Below are positions 22,127 to 29,759 of a stretch of 30,967 bases of DNA, piece after piece. The notes below the pieces were generated by a model. It searched no databases. It was not told where the DNA came from and saw nothing but the letters and a program-made list of their open reading frames with translations. Source of the stretch: a virus; IMG/VR virus record IMGVR_UViG_3300025083_000143, positions 1 through 30,967 of that record; one strand, 5' to 3'. Positions within the stretch are counted from its first letter, which is position 1, and every line of letters begins with the position of its first letter. Both the position numbers and the translations under genes were made by a program.

Positions 22127-22146
22127 TATTTTCTCCATAATGTATT

Positions 22147-22175
22147 ATTATACCATGTATTCAAGTAAAAGTACA
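22147..22175 (-). promoter_or_regulatory. Phage promoter for 45-44-62-regA
   Basis: TGTACT (22175-22170, the only -35 variant in the set), a 17-bp spacer ending ATGG, and TATAAT (22152-22147) lie on the minus strand, just past the end of the DUF3310-like gene. The leader is about 14 nt and carries GGAG. Confidence 0.8.
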
Positions 22176-22178
22176 CAG

Positions 22179-22481
22179 TTATTTTTCATTTGCTTTATCA
22201 TGCTCGTTTAAAGCAATAATAGCGTAATGTAAAACTTTTTGTAAGTCTTTTCTATGGTCAGAAGGTATACCTTTTTTACCATAGCGTTGAGCGTACTTAA
22301 GAATGTTACCTATTGCAAATCCAATTCCATGTCCACAATCTGAGATAAACTCAGTGGATTGAAATCTATTCTTTGAATAGTGACCATCATAAGTTACATC
22401 AATATAAGCTTGGAGCTCTTCAATAAGAGCTCCTTCATTAAACTTATAGTTTATTTTATTATTCTTTTTAAACACTTTCAT
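22179..22481 (-). CDS. DUF3310-like protein (100 aa)
   Basis: The protein is helical, with the DUF3310-type sequence YDGHYSKNRFQSTEF, then GHGIGFAIGNILKYAQRYGKKG and HRKDLQKVLHYAIIALN. The GN-xx-KY-xx-R stretch is the family hallmark. The family occurs in many phages and is sometimes loosely labelled nucleotide kinase, but no kinase motif is present here. I use the ATG at 22481; a GTG two codons earlier is also possible. The gene starts inside the 3' end of the AAA+ gene and belongs to the same unit. Confidence 0.72.
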   Translation of the reverse strand: MKVFKKNNKINYKFNEGALIEELQAYIDVTYDGHYSKNRFQSTEFISDCGHGIGFAIGNILKYAQRYGKKGIPSDHRKDLQKVLHYAIIALNEHDKANEK

Positions 22482-23598
22482 CCTCACTTATTTCAGGGTT
22501 GTATTCATCAGCATCTACTTTACTGTATAAATCAAGGAATGCATCTTTTGTATCATCATCAAATCTTGAGATACATAAGTCAATTGCTTTATCTCTTTTT
22601 TGAAAGATTGAGAAAGTTTGAACAATGTGGCAAAGCCTTCTTGTTGAAATAACTTCATCAACACCATCATCATAAAATGTTTTTCTGATAATGTCAGCCC
22701 AAAGTACAAGCTTTTCTGCAAAGTCTTCATCAACATAGTTGAATTTTTCCATGTGCTTGATTACAATTTTCTTTTCGATACCTACACCAGGAAACTTTTG
22801 GTCAACTGATATTGTAAATCTTTCTAAGAAAGCATCATCAATAATTGAAGCTGCGGTAAATCTTCCATCGTCAGAGCCTTTACCTTTTGTATTAGCAGTT
22901 GCTATAACATTAAATCCATTAGCAGGCTCAATAACTTCTCCAGTCTTTTTAACCAGAACAGGTTTGCCTTCGAGGATTCCTTGTAAGCACATAATTTTAT
23001 TTGTAGCTCTATCGATTTCATCCAATAAAAGGATTGCGCCATTTTCCATAGCTTTAAGAACTGGACCTTTTGAGAATACGGTTTCACCATTAATAAGTCT
23101 GAATCCACCCAATAAGTCATCTTCATCAGTTTCAGGATTGATTTGAACTCTTATGAATTCTTTGCCGACTTTAGCACAAGCCTGCTCAACCATGAAAGTC
23201 TTACCATTGCCAGAAAGACCACTGATGTATGTAGGATAAAACATATCCGATTTGATTATTTTAACGATGTCATGATAAGCACCCCATGCAATGAATGTTG
23301 AGTCTGCTTTTGCATATGTTTTTTCATCATTTACGATTGACTGCATTTGTGCAGCATTTGTAGGAATAGAAGCAACAACTGAATTTGATACAGTTGTTTG
23401 TCTTACAGGTTCTAATAAAGTAGCAAGGTCATAAGTACCTATTTTTACTCTATTAGTTTTATCTAGTAAAGGATTCCAATCCTTACCAGAATATCCTAGC
23501 TCTTTACCAGCATCTACAATAGTGCCAGTTCTGAATTGTGTTTGGTCTGGATATTTAACAGCCAATTCTTTCAGTATAATTTCAGTTGATTTTTTCAT
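22468..23598 (-). CDS. cobS: CobS-like MoxR-type AAA+ ATPase
   Basis: The 376-aa protein has an N-terminal helical part (about 1-110) and an AAA+ core: Walker A SGLSGNGKT (126-134), QINPETDEDDLLGGFRLING, Walker B ILLLDEIDRA, GFNVIATANTKGKG with sensor 1, and FLERF with the arginine finger. The loops place it in the MoxR/CobS clade. Phages of this kind are annotated CobS after the cobaltochelatase subunit. MoxR ATPases normally work with a VWA protein, which is the next gene upstream. No other B12 gene is in this window. It has its own promoter and a Shine-Dalgarno leader shared with the VWA gene. Confidence 0.88.
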   Translation of the reverse strand: MKKSTEIILKELAVKYPDQTQFRTGTIVDAGKELGYSGKDWNPLLDKTNRVKIGTYDLATLLEPVRQTTVSNSVVASIPTNAAQMQSIVNDEKTYAKADSTFIAWGAYHDIVKIIKSDMFYPTYISGLSGNGKTFMVEQACAKVGKEFIRVQINPETDEDDLLGGFRLINGETVFSKGPVLKAMENGAILLLDEIDRATNKIMCLQGILEGKPVLVKKTGEVIEPANGFNVIATANTKGKGSDDGRFTAASIIDDAFLERFTISVDQKFPGVGIEKKIVIKHMEKFNYVDEDFAEKLVLWADIIRKTFYDDGVDEVISTRRLCHIVQTFSIFQKRDKAIDLCISRFDDDTKDAFLDLYSKVDADEYNPEISEDESV

Positions 23599-23629
23599 AA
23601 TATAATTCTCCTTATCAATTTATAGTACT

Positions 23630-23658
23630 ATTATACCACAGTTCTCTGTGAATGTACA
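23630..23658 (-). promoter_or_regulatory. Phage promoter for the CobS-like gene
   Basis: TGTACA (23658-23653), a 17-bp spacer ending TGTGG, and TATAAT (23635-23630) lie on the minus strand. The bases upstream of the -35 and the leader CTATAAATTGATAAGGAG equal those of the promoter at 2682-2710. Confidence 0.85.
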
Positions 23659-23687
23659 CCCTTTTTGTGAAAATAATTGCACTTTTT

Positions 23688-25871
23688 TCATTCTGCTACA
23701 GCCTTACCAAAGTTAGTTAATAGCGTTTTATTAAGCTTTTTAGATTTACTGAATCTCTTAAAAGCTTGTGTTATTTGTCCTTTTGAAGCATCTTCAGCAG
23801 GAGTAAATTCTTCGATATCAGTTTCAAGCTGTTGACCTTTTACAACATATAACTGATTGTAACCTAATACATTAGAAAGTGTTACACATTTCTTTTTGTT
23901 ATATTCTTTATTAAATGGTTTTACATCTTCAGCATCCATCCAACTGTTATCAATTGCTTCACCAATTTTATTCTTAAATGAATATCTATCATCGGCAATA
24001 AAGAATCCTAGTGTTGTAGCATTAAATCGCTTTTTAATATTATCAAGTAATGCTTGAGTTCCACCTTTTCTAGAGTCTGGCATTTCTACATTTCTACCCA
24101 TAATATTGACATACATTTTTCTATGATAAGTATATCTATCACCAATATCCGTTCTTTTGATATTTTCGTTATGTGTTTTTACTAATGTACTTCCGTTTGT
24201 ATCACCATCTGATATAACAACAACATTCATGTTTTCAACATTATTTGTCTTTTTAAATGTATCGATAAGTGTATGAGAAGCTACTAATGCTTCGTTTAAT
24301 GGTGTTGAACCATAGTCTTCATTTGGTGATATGATATATCTTTCAGTATAATTATTTGCTTTTGCTAATGAATATCTTAGATACATGTGACATATTGCTT
24401 TTTCGAATTCTGCTTTTTTTAGTTTTGAAGTAACTAGTTGTGGCATTGATAATCTTTGATGATATAATTCACCATCAATTTGTGTTGAAGTATCAAAACC
24501 ATCGTCATTAGACCAGCTGCTTCCACCTAGTTCTTTATTACAAGAGGTAAAGGCATATACTTCAAAAGGTATATTTACTGCTTTACAGAACATAACTAAG
24601 TGAATTAATTGGTCCATTACATTACCCATAACTTGAGACATAGAACCTGAGAAATCAATTATCATTATCATTCCATGATTTTTAGCATCTGCTAGTTGAG
24701 TAACTCTTGAAAAGATATCATCATTTGTTTTGTATGACCATACTTTATTGACATCAATTGAACCTGTTTTTGCAGTTTGAGACCTTGAATATCTGTAAGC
24801 AGCTTTTCTCATTTCAAACTCTTTTACAGCAAAGTTAACATCTTTCTTTACAGCTTTTATATATGCTTTATAATCTGCCATGACAACATCTACATCTTCT
24901 TGTGCATATACTGGCATATTACTTATAACTCTATCTCTTTCTTTTGAAAGAGTTTTAAATGGTATCACTATTTTGCTTTGTGTATCTTTACTAAATCCAT
25001 TGCCAAGTAATGTTTGAGTGCCATCTTTTTTTATATCAAGTAATTCATCTTCTTTATTTCTGAAGTTTTCATCTGATTGAGAAACATCTTCATCTTGTGG
25101 CATAGCTGCATCTGGTGCACCTGGTCCGGCACCGCCAGCTTCTTTACTACCTTCATTAGAATCTTTTGGTTGTTCTTTCTTTTCTTGTTTCTTTTCTTCT
25201 GATTCTGCATCATCATGACCTGGTGAAGATTCTGTTTGCTCTTGTTCAGTTTCTTCTGATTGATTATCCTCTTCTTCAGGTTCAGGAGCAGGAGGTGGTG
25301 TAAGTAACTCTTCTTGATTTTCTTTTGTGTAAGCTAAAACATCTCTTACAAGTTGTAATACTTCATCAAACGTTTCAGTTTTCATAGCTCTATCATAGAA
25401 TACGATTTCTTCATCGTTAAAAGGTACATCTAAATGAGCACCTACTTTTGCTTTTAGATTTATTTTATCGATAAGCTTTACGTTGTCCCAATCCATATCA
25501 TGGAATTCTTTACCAAAGAAACCATCATCGAATAGTTTTTTGTAACCTCTTGCCATTGGAGATATAAGACCAACATAAGCATCTTTGATATGTCTTTCAA
25601 TTCTAGCATCTTCAATAACATTTATATAAGTACGTGGACAACCTTCTAGTTTTTCAGGACTATCATGCCAACCTTCGAAAGGTGTAAATAAAGCATGACC
25701 AACCTCATGACCTATTAATAAATCAGAAACATCTTTACCCATATCTTTCCACATAGGTAGACCAAGGATTCTATCCTTAATGTCAAACCATGCGGTAGAA
25801 TAATTACCATATTGCACGGTAATATTCTCTTTTGCAAGTAATTTAGCTAGTGTTGATTTATGTTTAATCAT
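23688..25871 (-). CDS. cobT: CobT-like protein: zincin domain, acidic linker and VWA domain
   Basis: The ATG at 25871 (727 aa) has AAGGA 5 nt ahead; an upstream in-frame TTG is less likely. Residues 1-185 hold a zinc-metallopeptidase signature H55-E-V-G-H59 (LLIGHEVGHALF), followed by NVIEDARIERHI, which could supply the third ligand. An unstructured acidic, proline-rich linker spans about 192-280. The C-terminal VWA domain has a MIDAS D406-F-S-G-S (IIDFSGSMSQV) and VVISDGDTNGS. It matches CobT-like phage proteins. With the AAA+ partner downstream, it is likelier to be a remodelling or maturation machine than a cobalt chelatase. Confidence 0.87.
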   Translation of the reverse strand: MIKHKSTLAKLLAKENITVQYGNYSTAWFDIKDRILGLPMWKDMGKDVSDLLIGHEVGHALFTPFEGWHDSPEKLEGCPRTYINVIEDARIERHIKDAYVGLISPMARGYKKLFDDGFFGKEFHDMDWDNVKLIDKINLKAKVGAHLDVPFNDEEIVFYDRAMKTETFDEVLQLVRDVLAYTKENQEELLTPPPAPEPEEEDNQSEETEQEQTESSPGHDDAESEEKKQEKKEQPKDSNEGSKEAGGAGPGAPDAAMPQDEDVSQSDENFRNKEDELLDIKKDGTQTLLGNGFSKDTQSKIVIPFKTLSKERDRVISNMPVYAQEDVDVVMADYKAYIKAVKKDVNFAVKEFEMRKAAYRYSRSQTAKTGSIDVNKVWSYKTNDDIFSRVTQLADAKNHGMIMIIDFSGSMSQVMGNVMDQLIHLVMFCKAVNIPFEVYAFTSCNKELGGSSWSNDDGFDTSTQIDGELYHQRLSMPQLVTSKLKKAEFEKAICHMYLRYSLAKANNYTERYIISPNEDYGSTPLNEALVASHTLIDTFKKTNNVENMNVVVISDGDTNGSTLVKTHNENIKRTDIGDRYTYHRKMYVNIMGRNVEMPDSRKGGTQALLDNIKKRFNATTLGFFIADDRYSFKNKIGEAIDNSWMDAEDVKPFNKEYNKKKCVTLSNVLGYNQLYVVKGQQLETDIEEFTPAEDASKGQITQAFKRFSKSKKLNKTLLTNFGKAVAE

Positions 25872-25897
25872 AGGGTTCCTTATCAATGTATGGTTAT

Positions 25898-25926
25898 ATT
25901 ATACACTAGTGCAACGTAAATGTACA
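25898..25926 (-). promoter_or_regulatory. Phage promoter for the CobT-like gene
   Basis: TGTACA (25926-25921), a 17-bp spacer, and TATAAT (25903-25898) lie on the minus strand. The -10 is preceded by GTG instead of TGG, the only such change in the set. The upstream flank matches those at 2682 and 23630, and a four-copy repeat lies further upstream. Confidence 0.83.
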
Positions 25927-25950
25927 CCCTTTTTGTGAAAATAATGAAAT

Positions 25951-25990
25951 TGTAACACGATTGTAACATTCCTGTAACATTCCTGTAACA
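25951..25990. repeat. Four TGTAACA copies at exact 11-bp spacing
   Basis: TGTAACA begins at 25951, 25962, 25973 and 25984, so the period is 11 bp, about one helical turn. The last three copies also share the following TTCC/ATTG-type bases in part. The array lies between the tRNA-Ala 3' end and the promoter of the CobT-like gene, from about 25 bp upstream of its -35. Confidence 0.8.
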
Positions 25991-25997
25991 ATTGAAA

Positions 25998-26073
25998 TGG
26001 TGGAGCTAGAGGGAATCGAACCCACGACCTACTGATTGCAAACCAGTCGCTCTCCCAACTGAGCTATAGCCCC
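25998..26073 (-). tRNA. tRNA-Ala (anticodon UGC), CCA encoded
   Basis: The 76-nt cloverleaf has a 7-bp acceptor stem (GGGGCTA/TAGCTCC with one G-T pair), D arm GCTC..GAGC, an anticodon stem ACTGG/TCAGT around loop TTTGCAA (anticodon TGC), a T loop TTCGATT and an encoded ACCA end. The T stem has one T-T mismatch. It starts 4 bp after gene 46 ends, so it should be cut from that transcript. Confidence 0.95.
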
Positions 26074-26077
26074 ATCG

Positions 26078-27793
26078 CTATTTGATTTTAGAGAAGTTCT
26101 TTTCTTTAAAGAATTCAATCTTACTTCTAAACTTATTCTCTAATACATCGCCTTTGTGTGATATGATAAACACATTGCTTCCATCATCCAATGTATCTAA
26201 TATCTTTGTCAGATTATCAACACCATCTAAATCCAGACTTGAATCAAATGTTTCATCGAGTATTAATAGATTAGAAGCAGCACTGTTTTTCATTTTAGCT
26301 ATTTGTCTCCAGGTGAAAAGAAGAGATAAATCGATTCTTTGTTTCTCACCTTCAGAGAATGAAGCATAGTTAAATGAATCACGATGTCTTGACCTTATTG
26401 TTTCATTGAAGTTTTCGTCTAAATGAAATGATACAAAGAAATCAAGTATTTGTAAATATTGATTAATTAACCTATTCATCACTGGTAAGTATTGCTTAAT
26501 GACTTTAGTTTTGATACCAGTATCTTTAAGCATTTCACCTATGACTTCATTGTAGGTTCTTTCTTCTACATATTCTAATTTCTTTTCAGTAGATGTATCT
26601 TTACTTTTTCTTAGACTGTTTAACTCTTTCTTTGCTTTAGATACATCACCTGTTTGACCTTGTAAACCATTTATTTCTTTTTGTATCTTATCTACTTCTT
26701 TTTGCAGTAAAGCAATAGCATCATTATTTGAATTAATCTTTTGTTGCTTTTGTCTTAGTTTATTTAGACTATTAGATACATCTTGTTGTTCAGTTCTTAA
26801 TTCAGAAATATTCTTAGATAAATCTTCTTTTGCAGTTTGTATTTCTTTTGCTTTATTCTTTATATAAGTAATCTTTTCTTCTTTCTTTTCTTCACCAATT
26901 TCTTGGTCACATGTAGGACATTGGTCATTCTCTTCATAAAATCTACTTTCATCTACTAGACCTTTTATCTTATCATTGAATTGCATATCATAGGAATCAA
27001 GCTGTGACATTTTCTTTACGATATCATTACTATGCTTTTCTTCGGTTGATATTGAAGCCGATAAATTCTTACCAAGCTTTTTACTTTCTTCAAATAGTTT
27101 ATTAATTTCTTCTTTATGTACATCAATTGAATCTCTTTTCTTTTCAATCTGGTCATCATTGAGTTCTTGTAAATCTTTAATATATTTACTTTGTGCATCA
27201 ATCTTTGTTTTAAAGATTTCTATTTGATGATTAATATCAGTTAACTCATCTTTAATTTTAGAGTTTCTTTCTTTTAATAAAGTATTCATCTTAGAAAAGA
27301 TATTAATATCTAATAAGTCTTCGATGATATTTCTTCTTGACCAAACTGGCAATTGCATGAATGGTATAAAAGAAGATGAACCAAGTACAACTACCTGGTG
27401 AAATGACTTATGATTTAACTTAAGAATGTTTTGTTCTAGAAACTTTTGATAGTCTCTTGCATTCGAAGCCTGGTTGATAAGATTACCATTTTGATAAATT
27501 TCAAATTTGCCTGGCTTTATACCTCTTACAATTTTAAAGTCATGACTTCCTATCTTCATTTTAACCGTAACTAATGTACCTTTTTTATTGATACTATTAA
27601 TCATTTGGTCTTTCTTAATATCTCTGTGGGGTTTACCAAAGAGTGCAAAAGATAGAGCATCAAGTAAAGTTGATTTACCTGCTCCATTCTGTCCAACAAT
27701 TAATGTTGATGGCGTTTTATCCAATAAGATTTTTATTGGGTCGCTTCCGGTGGATAGAAAATTCTTCCACTCGATAGATTCAAAATGTATCAT
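26078..27793 (-). CDS. 46: Recombination nuclease ATPase subunit (gp46, Rad50/SbcC-like)
   Basis: gp46 with gp47 processes DNA ends for recombination-dependent replication and host-DNA breakdown. The 571-aa protein has Walker A GQNGAGKS (34-41), long coiled coils on both sides of a zinc hook CPTC (QCPTCDQEIG), the ABC signature FSEGEKQRIDLSLL and Walker B LLILDETFDSSLD, then ISHKGDV with the H-loop. T4 gp46 is of similar size. The start overlaps the gene 47 stop by 4 nt, and the tRNA-Ala follows directly. Confidence 0.95.
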   Translation of the reverse strand: MIHFESIEWKNFLSTGSDPIKILLDKTPSTLIVGQNGAGKSTLLDALSFALFGKPHRDIKKDQMINSINKKGTLVTVKMKIGSHDFKIVRGIKPGKFEIYQNGNLINQASNARDYQKFLEQNILKLNHKSFHQVVVLGSSSFIPFMQLPVWSRRNIIEDLLDINIFSKMNTLLKERNSKIKDELTDINHQIEIFKTKIDAQSKYIKDLQELNDDQIEKKRDSIDVHKEEINKLFEESKKLGKNLSASISTEEKHSNDIVKKMSQLDSYDMQFNDKIKGLVDESRFYEENDQCPTCDQEIGEEKKEEKITYIKNKAKEIQTAKEDLSKNISELRTEQQDVSNSLNKLRQKQQKINSNNDAIALLQKEVDKIQKEINGLQGQTGDVSKAKKELNSLRKSKDTSTEKKLEYVEERTYNEVIGEMLKDTGIKTKVIKQYLPVMNRLINQYLQILDFFVSFHLDENFNETIRSRHRDSFNYASFSEGEKQRIDLSLLFTWRQIAKMKNSAASNLLILDETFDSSLDLDGVDNLTKILDTLDDGSNVFIISHKGDVLENKFRSKIEFFKEKNFSKIK

Positions 27794-28851
27794 ACTACCT
27801 CTAGATTCTGTGCTTCAGTATATAGTTTTCTCAATTCAACCTTTAGATGTTCTTTATCTAAATCTGTATCAACAGCTTCGACATAAGAATCTAGAAGTTC
27901 ATTAGTATCTTCGAGGGATATTTTCTCGTCTTCTACGCTTTCTCCCAAATACTCTTCAAAAGATTCTGCAATCTTTAGTTCATAAGTTTCGATATTGTTT
28001 AGTCTATCAATAAACTTATCAAACATATATAAGTCATTTTTATTTATAACAATAAGTTTAATAAACTTTTTCTCAAATTCTGATACATCTACTTTATCAT
28101 AATCTGTTTTAGTATCATCATATATAACTTTTTTAAACATTGTAATAGGATTACGAACTGGTGTAATCTCTCTTGTTTCTGTATCAAGTACATGAAAATA
28201 CTTAGGGTCATCTACATCCGCCCAAGTAAATTCCATTTGAGAACCAAGATACGTTACATTGCCTTGAGAACTTCTTGTGTGAAAATGACCTGATAAAACC
28301 ATTTCAAATCTTGAGAATACATCAGCATTCATTCCATGTGGATTAGGCATTCCTGCCATCATGTCAAATCCTTTTAATTCCAGATGTGCACCCAAGATTG
28401 GAGCTCCACAATTTTGAGCAAATTCAGTGTATTCTTTATAGTTAGAATTATTAATCCAAGGTATTACTGCAACACCTAGACCATCATAGTCTAGAACTGT
28501 TGGCTTCATTATAATGTTTACATTAGTGGTAAAATAACCGAGCAGTTCTTTGAGGCTACACAATTCATTAGTATTTTTGAAGTAGACATCATGATTTCCG
28601 GGTATAATATCCATAGTAATCCCAGCATCACGCATAGGCTCAAGAAAATGCTTACGATTAGCATTAAGAGCTTTGAAGTTGACGAATTTTCTGTGTTCAT
28701 AATAATCACCTAAGTGTAATATTTGTGTTATGTTATGTTCTTTTAAATAAGGAAAAAACACCTCATTATAAAATCTCTCTTGATATTGTAAAAATATATC
28801 GCTGCTATTTCTTACACCGCAATGTGTATCATTTAAAATTGCTACCTTCAT
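27790..28851 (-). CDS. 47: Recombination nuclease subunit (gp47, Mre11/SbcD-like)
   Basis: The 353-aa metallophosphoesterase carries the Mre11 motifs in order: D8-x-H10 (LNDTHCG), GD at 48-49 (LHLGDYYEHR), GNHD at 85-88 (PGNHDVY), a later histidine in LGAHLE, and GHFHTR. The C-terminal acidic helical region probably contacts gp46. T4 gp47 is about 340 aa. It overlaps gene 46 and the 61-aa basic gene by 4 nt each. Confidence 0.95.
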   Translation of the reverse strand: MKVAILNDTHCGVRNSSDIFLQYQERFYNEVFFPYLKEHNITQILHLGDYYEHRKFVNFKALNANRKHFLEPMRDAGITMDIIPGNHDVYFKNTNELCSLKELLGYFTTNVNIIMKPTVLDYDGLGVAVIPWINNSNYKEYTEFAQNCGAPILGAHLELKGFDMMAGMPNPHGMNADVFSRFEMVLSGHFHTRSSQGNVTYLGSQMEFTWADVDDPKYFHVLDTETREITPVRNPITMFKKVIYDDTKTDYDKVDVSEFEKKFIKLIVINKNDLYMFDKFIDRLNNIETYELKIAESFEEYLGESVEDEKISLEDTNELLDSYVEAVDTDLDKEHLKVELRKLYTEAQNLEVV

Positions 28852-29033
28852 CTTTGCTTAGCTAACTTTACCATTCTTCTTTGTGCTTTTGAAATTCTTC
28901 TATGAGCCAAATTGATTCTTCGCATTTGTTCTAATACTAACTTTCTACGAATCTTTCTTTTAGAATCATTTTTAAGTCTTTTATTCATAACACGTATGTG
29001 TCTTTCGTTTTGTTTTGTACTTACTTTTTTCAT
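28848..29033 (-). CDS. Very basic small protein (61 aa)
   Basis: No family is recognised. The protein has no hydrophobic segment and is extremely basic (for example MKKVSTKQNERHIRVMNKRL, then KRKIRRKL and HRRISKAQRRMVKLAKQR). It would form a cationic helix likely to bind DNA or RNA. The frame is open with an ATG that overlaps the gene 55 stop by one base and a stop that overlaps gene 47 by four, so it is a real member of the unit. It could be a nucleic-acid- or ribosome-binding peptide; its partner is unknown. Confidence 0.68.
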   Translation of the reverse strand: MKKVSTKQNERHIRVMNKRLKNDSKRKIRRKLVLEQMRRINLAHRRISKAQRRMVKLAKQR

Positions 29034-29608
29034 TACATAAACAGCTCAAGTTTTTCTTTCTCTCGCTTCTTCTCCTCTTTTGCAAATTTCTTAATGGCTT
29101 CATCTTTAGTACGAATTGTACCGATTCTTTGTCTTAAGGTGTCTACATAAGCCATTGTTTGTTCAGCACCTTCATTATCCATACCCATTGCAACAAAATC
29201 TTCAATACCCATTTTCTCAATGAACTTAAATTTGATATCTTGTTGTTTCTTTTCTTTGGTGATTCTACGGATAAATGCAAAGTAACATATTTGAGTAAAG
29301 TAACTAAATGCATTAGGCTTACCTGTTCTTGTAGCTGTTTCAATATTATAATTGCCAATAGCTCTTAGACAGTTTTCAACTGCATCCATTACCATCTCTT
29401 CTCTATAAGTGTACCTCACGAAGTTCGGTCTGTGAGACAGGCCTTCTGAGATTCGTATAAAACATCTTGCAATATAATCAGGAACTGTAGGTACTTTCTT
29501 ATCTGCTTTTCTACACTTATGTGCTTCAACCGCATAATCCATTACTGCTTGTGAAAACTCTTTATTGTTTACGTAGTGTGGCTTATCTTTAGGTTTGACT
29601 TTAGTCAT
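29033..29608 (-). CDS. 55: Late-transcription sigma factor (gp55)
   Basis: gp55 replaces the host sigma and directs RNA polymerase to TATAAATA late promoters, working with the gp45 clamp. The 191-aa product matches T4 gp55 in HYVNNKEFSQAVMDY, ARCFIRISEGLSHRPNFVRYTYREEMVMDA and NAFSYFTQICYFAFIRRITKEKK, the sigma region 2-like part. The C-terminus ends KEKLELFM, a hydrophobic tail comparable to the T4 clamp-binding end SLDFLYEAND. GGAG lies 8 nt before the ATG. It is the first gene behind the promoter at 29631-29659. Confidence 0.93.
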   Translation of the reverse strand: MTKVKPKDKPHYVNNKEFSQAVMDYAVEAHKCRKADKKVPTVPDYIARCFIRISEGLSHRPNFVRYTYREEMVMDAVENCLRAIGNYNIETATRTGKPNAFSYFTQICYFAFIRRITKEKKQQDIKFKFIEKMGIEDFVAMGMDNEGAEQTMAYVDTLRQRIGTIRTKDEAIKKFAKEEKKREKEKLELFM

Positions 29609-29630
29609 ATATTTTTCTCCATAATGTTAT

Positions 29631-29659
29631 ATTATACCATACTTTTAAGCATTTGTACA
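29631..29659 (-). promoter_or_regulatory. Phage promoter for 55-47-46-tRNA
   Basis: TGTACA (29659-29654), a 17-bp spacer ending ATGG, and TATAAT (29636-29631) lie on the minus strand. It diverges from the plus-strand copy that begins at 29695, with 35 bp of AT-rich DNA between the two -35 boxes. Confidence 0.85.
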
Positions 29660-29694
29660 CATAAAAATTAATTTAATTTATTTTAAAAAAACTG

Positions 29695-29723
29695 TGTACA
29701 TTTACTCGTTTTTATGATATAAT
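29695..29723 (+). promoter_or_regulatory. Plus-strand copy of the phage promoter
   Basis: TGTACA (29695-29700), a 17-bp spacer ending ATGA (TGn extended -10), and TATAAT (29718-29723) lie on the plus strand. It points into the 3' end of the Sm-like gene and uvsW, antisense to them. RNA would start near 29730 with a small stem-loop, TATCC/GGATA at 29732-29746. No long plus-strand gene follows; a 27-codon frame at 29762-29845 is the only small one seen. Confidence 0.75.
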
Positions 29724-29759
29724 AATATAGTTATCCGGGGAGGATAGAGGTATACTAAA

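Noticed and set aside
29732-29746. TATCC/GGATA hairpin as a terminator for uvsW and the Sm-like gene
   Set aside because: The stem is only five to six pairs and no U-run follows on the minus strand; it fits better as the 5' end of the plus-strand RNA.
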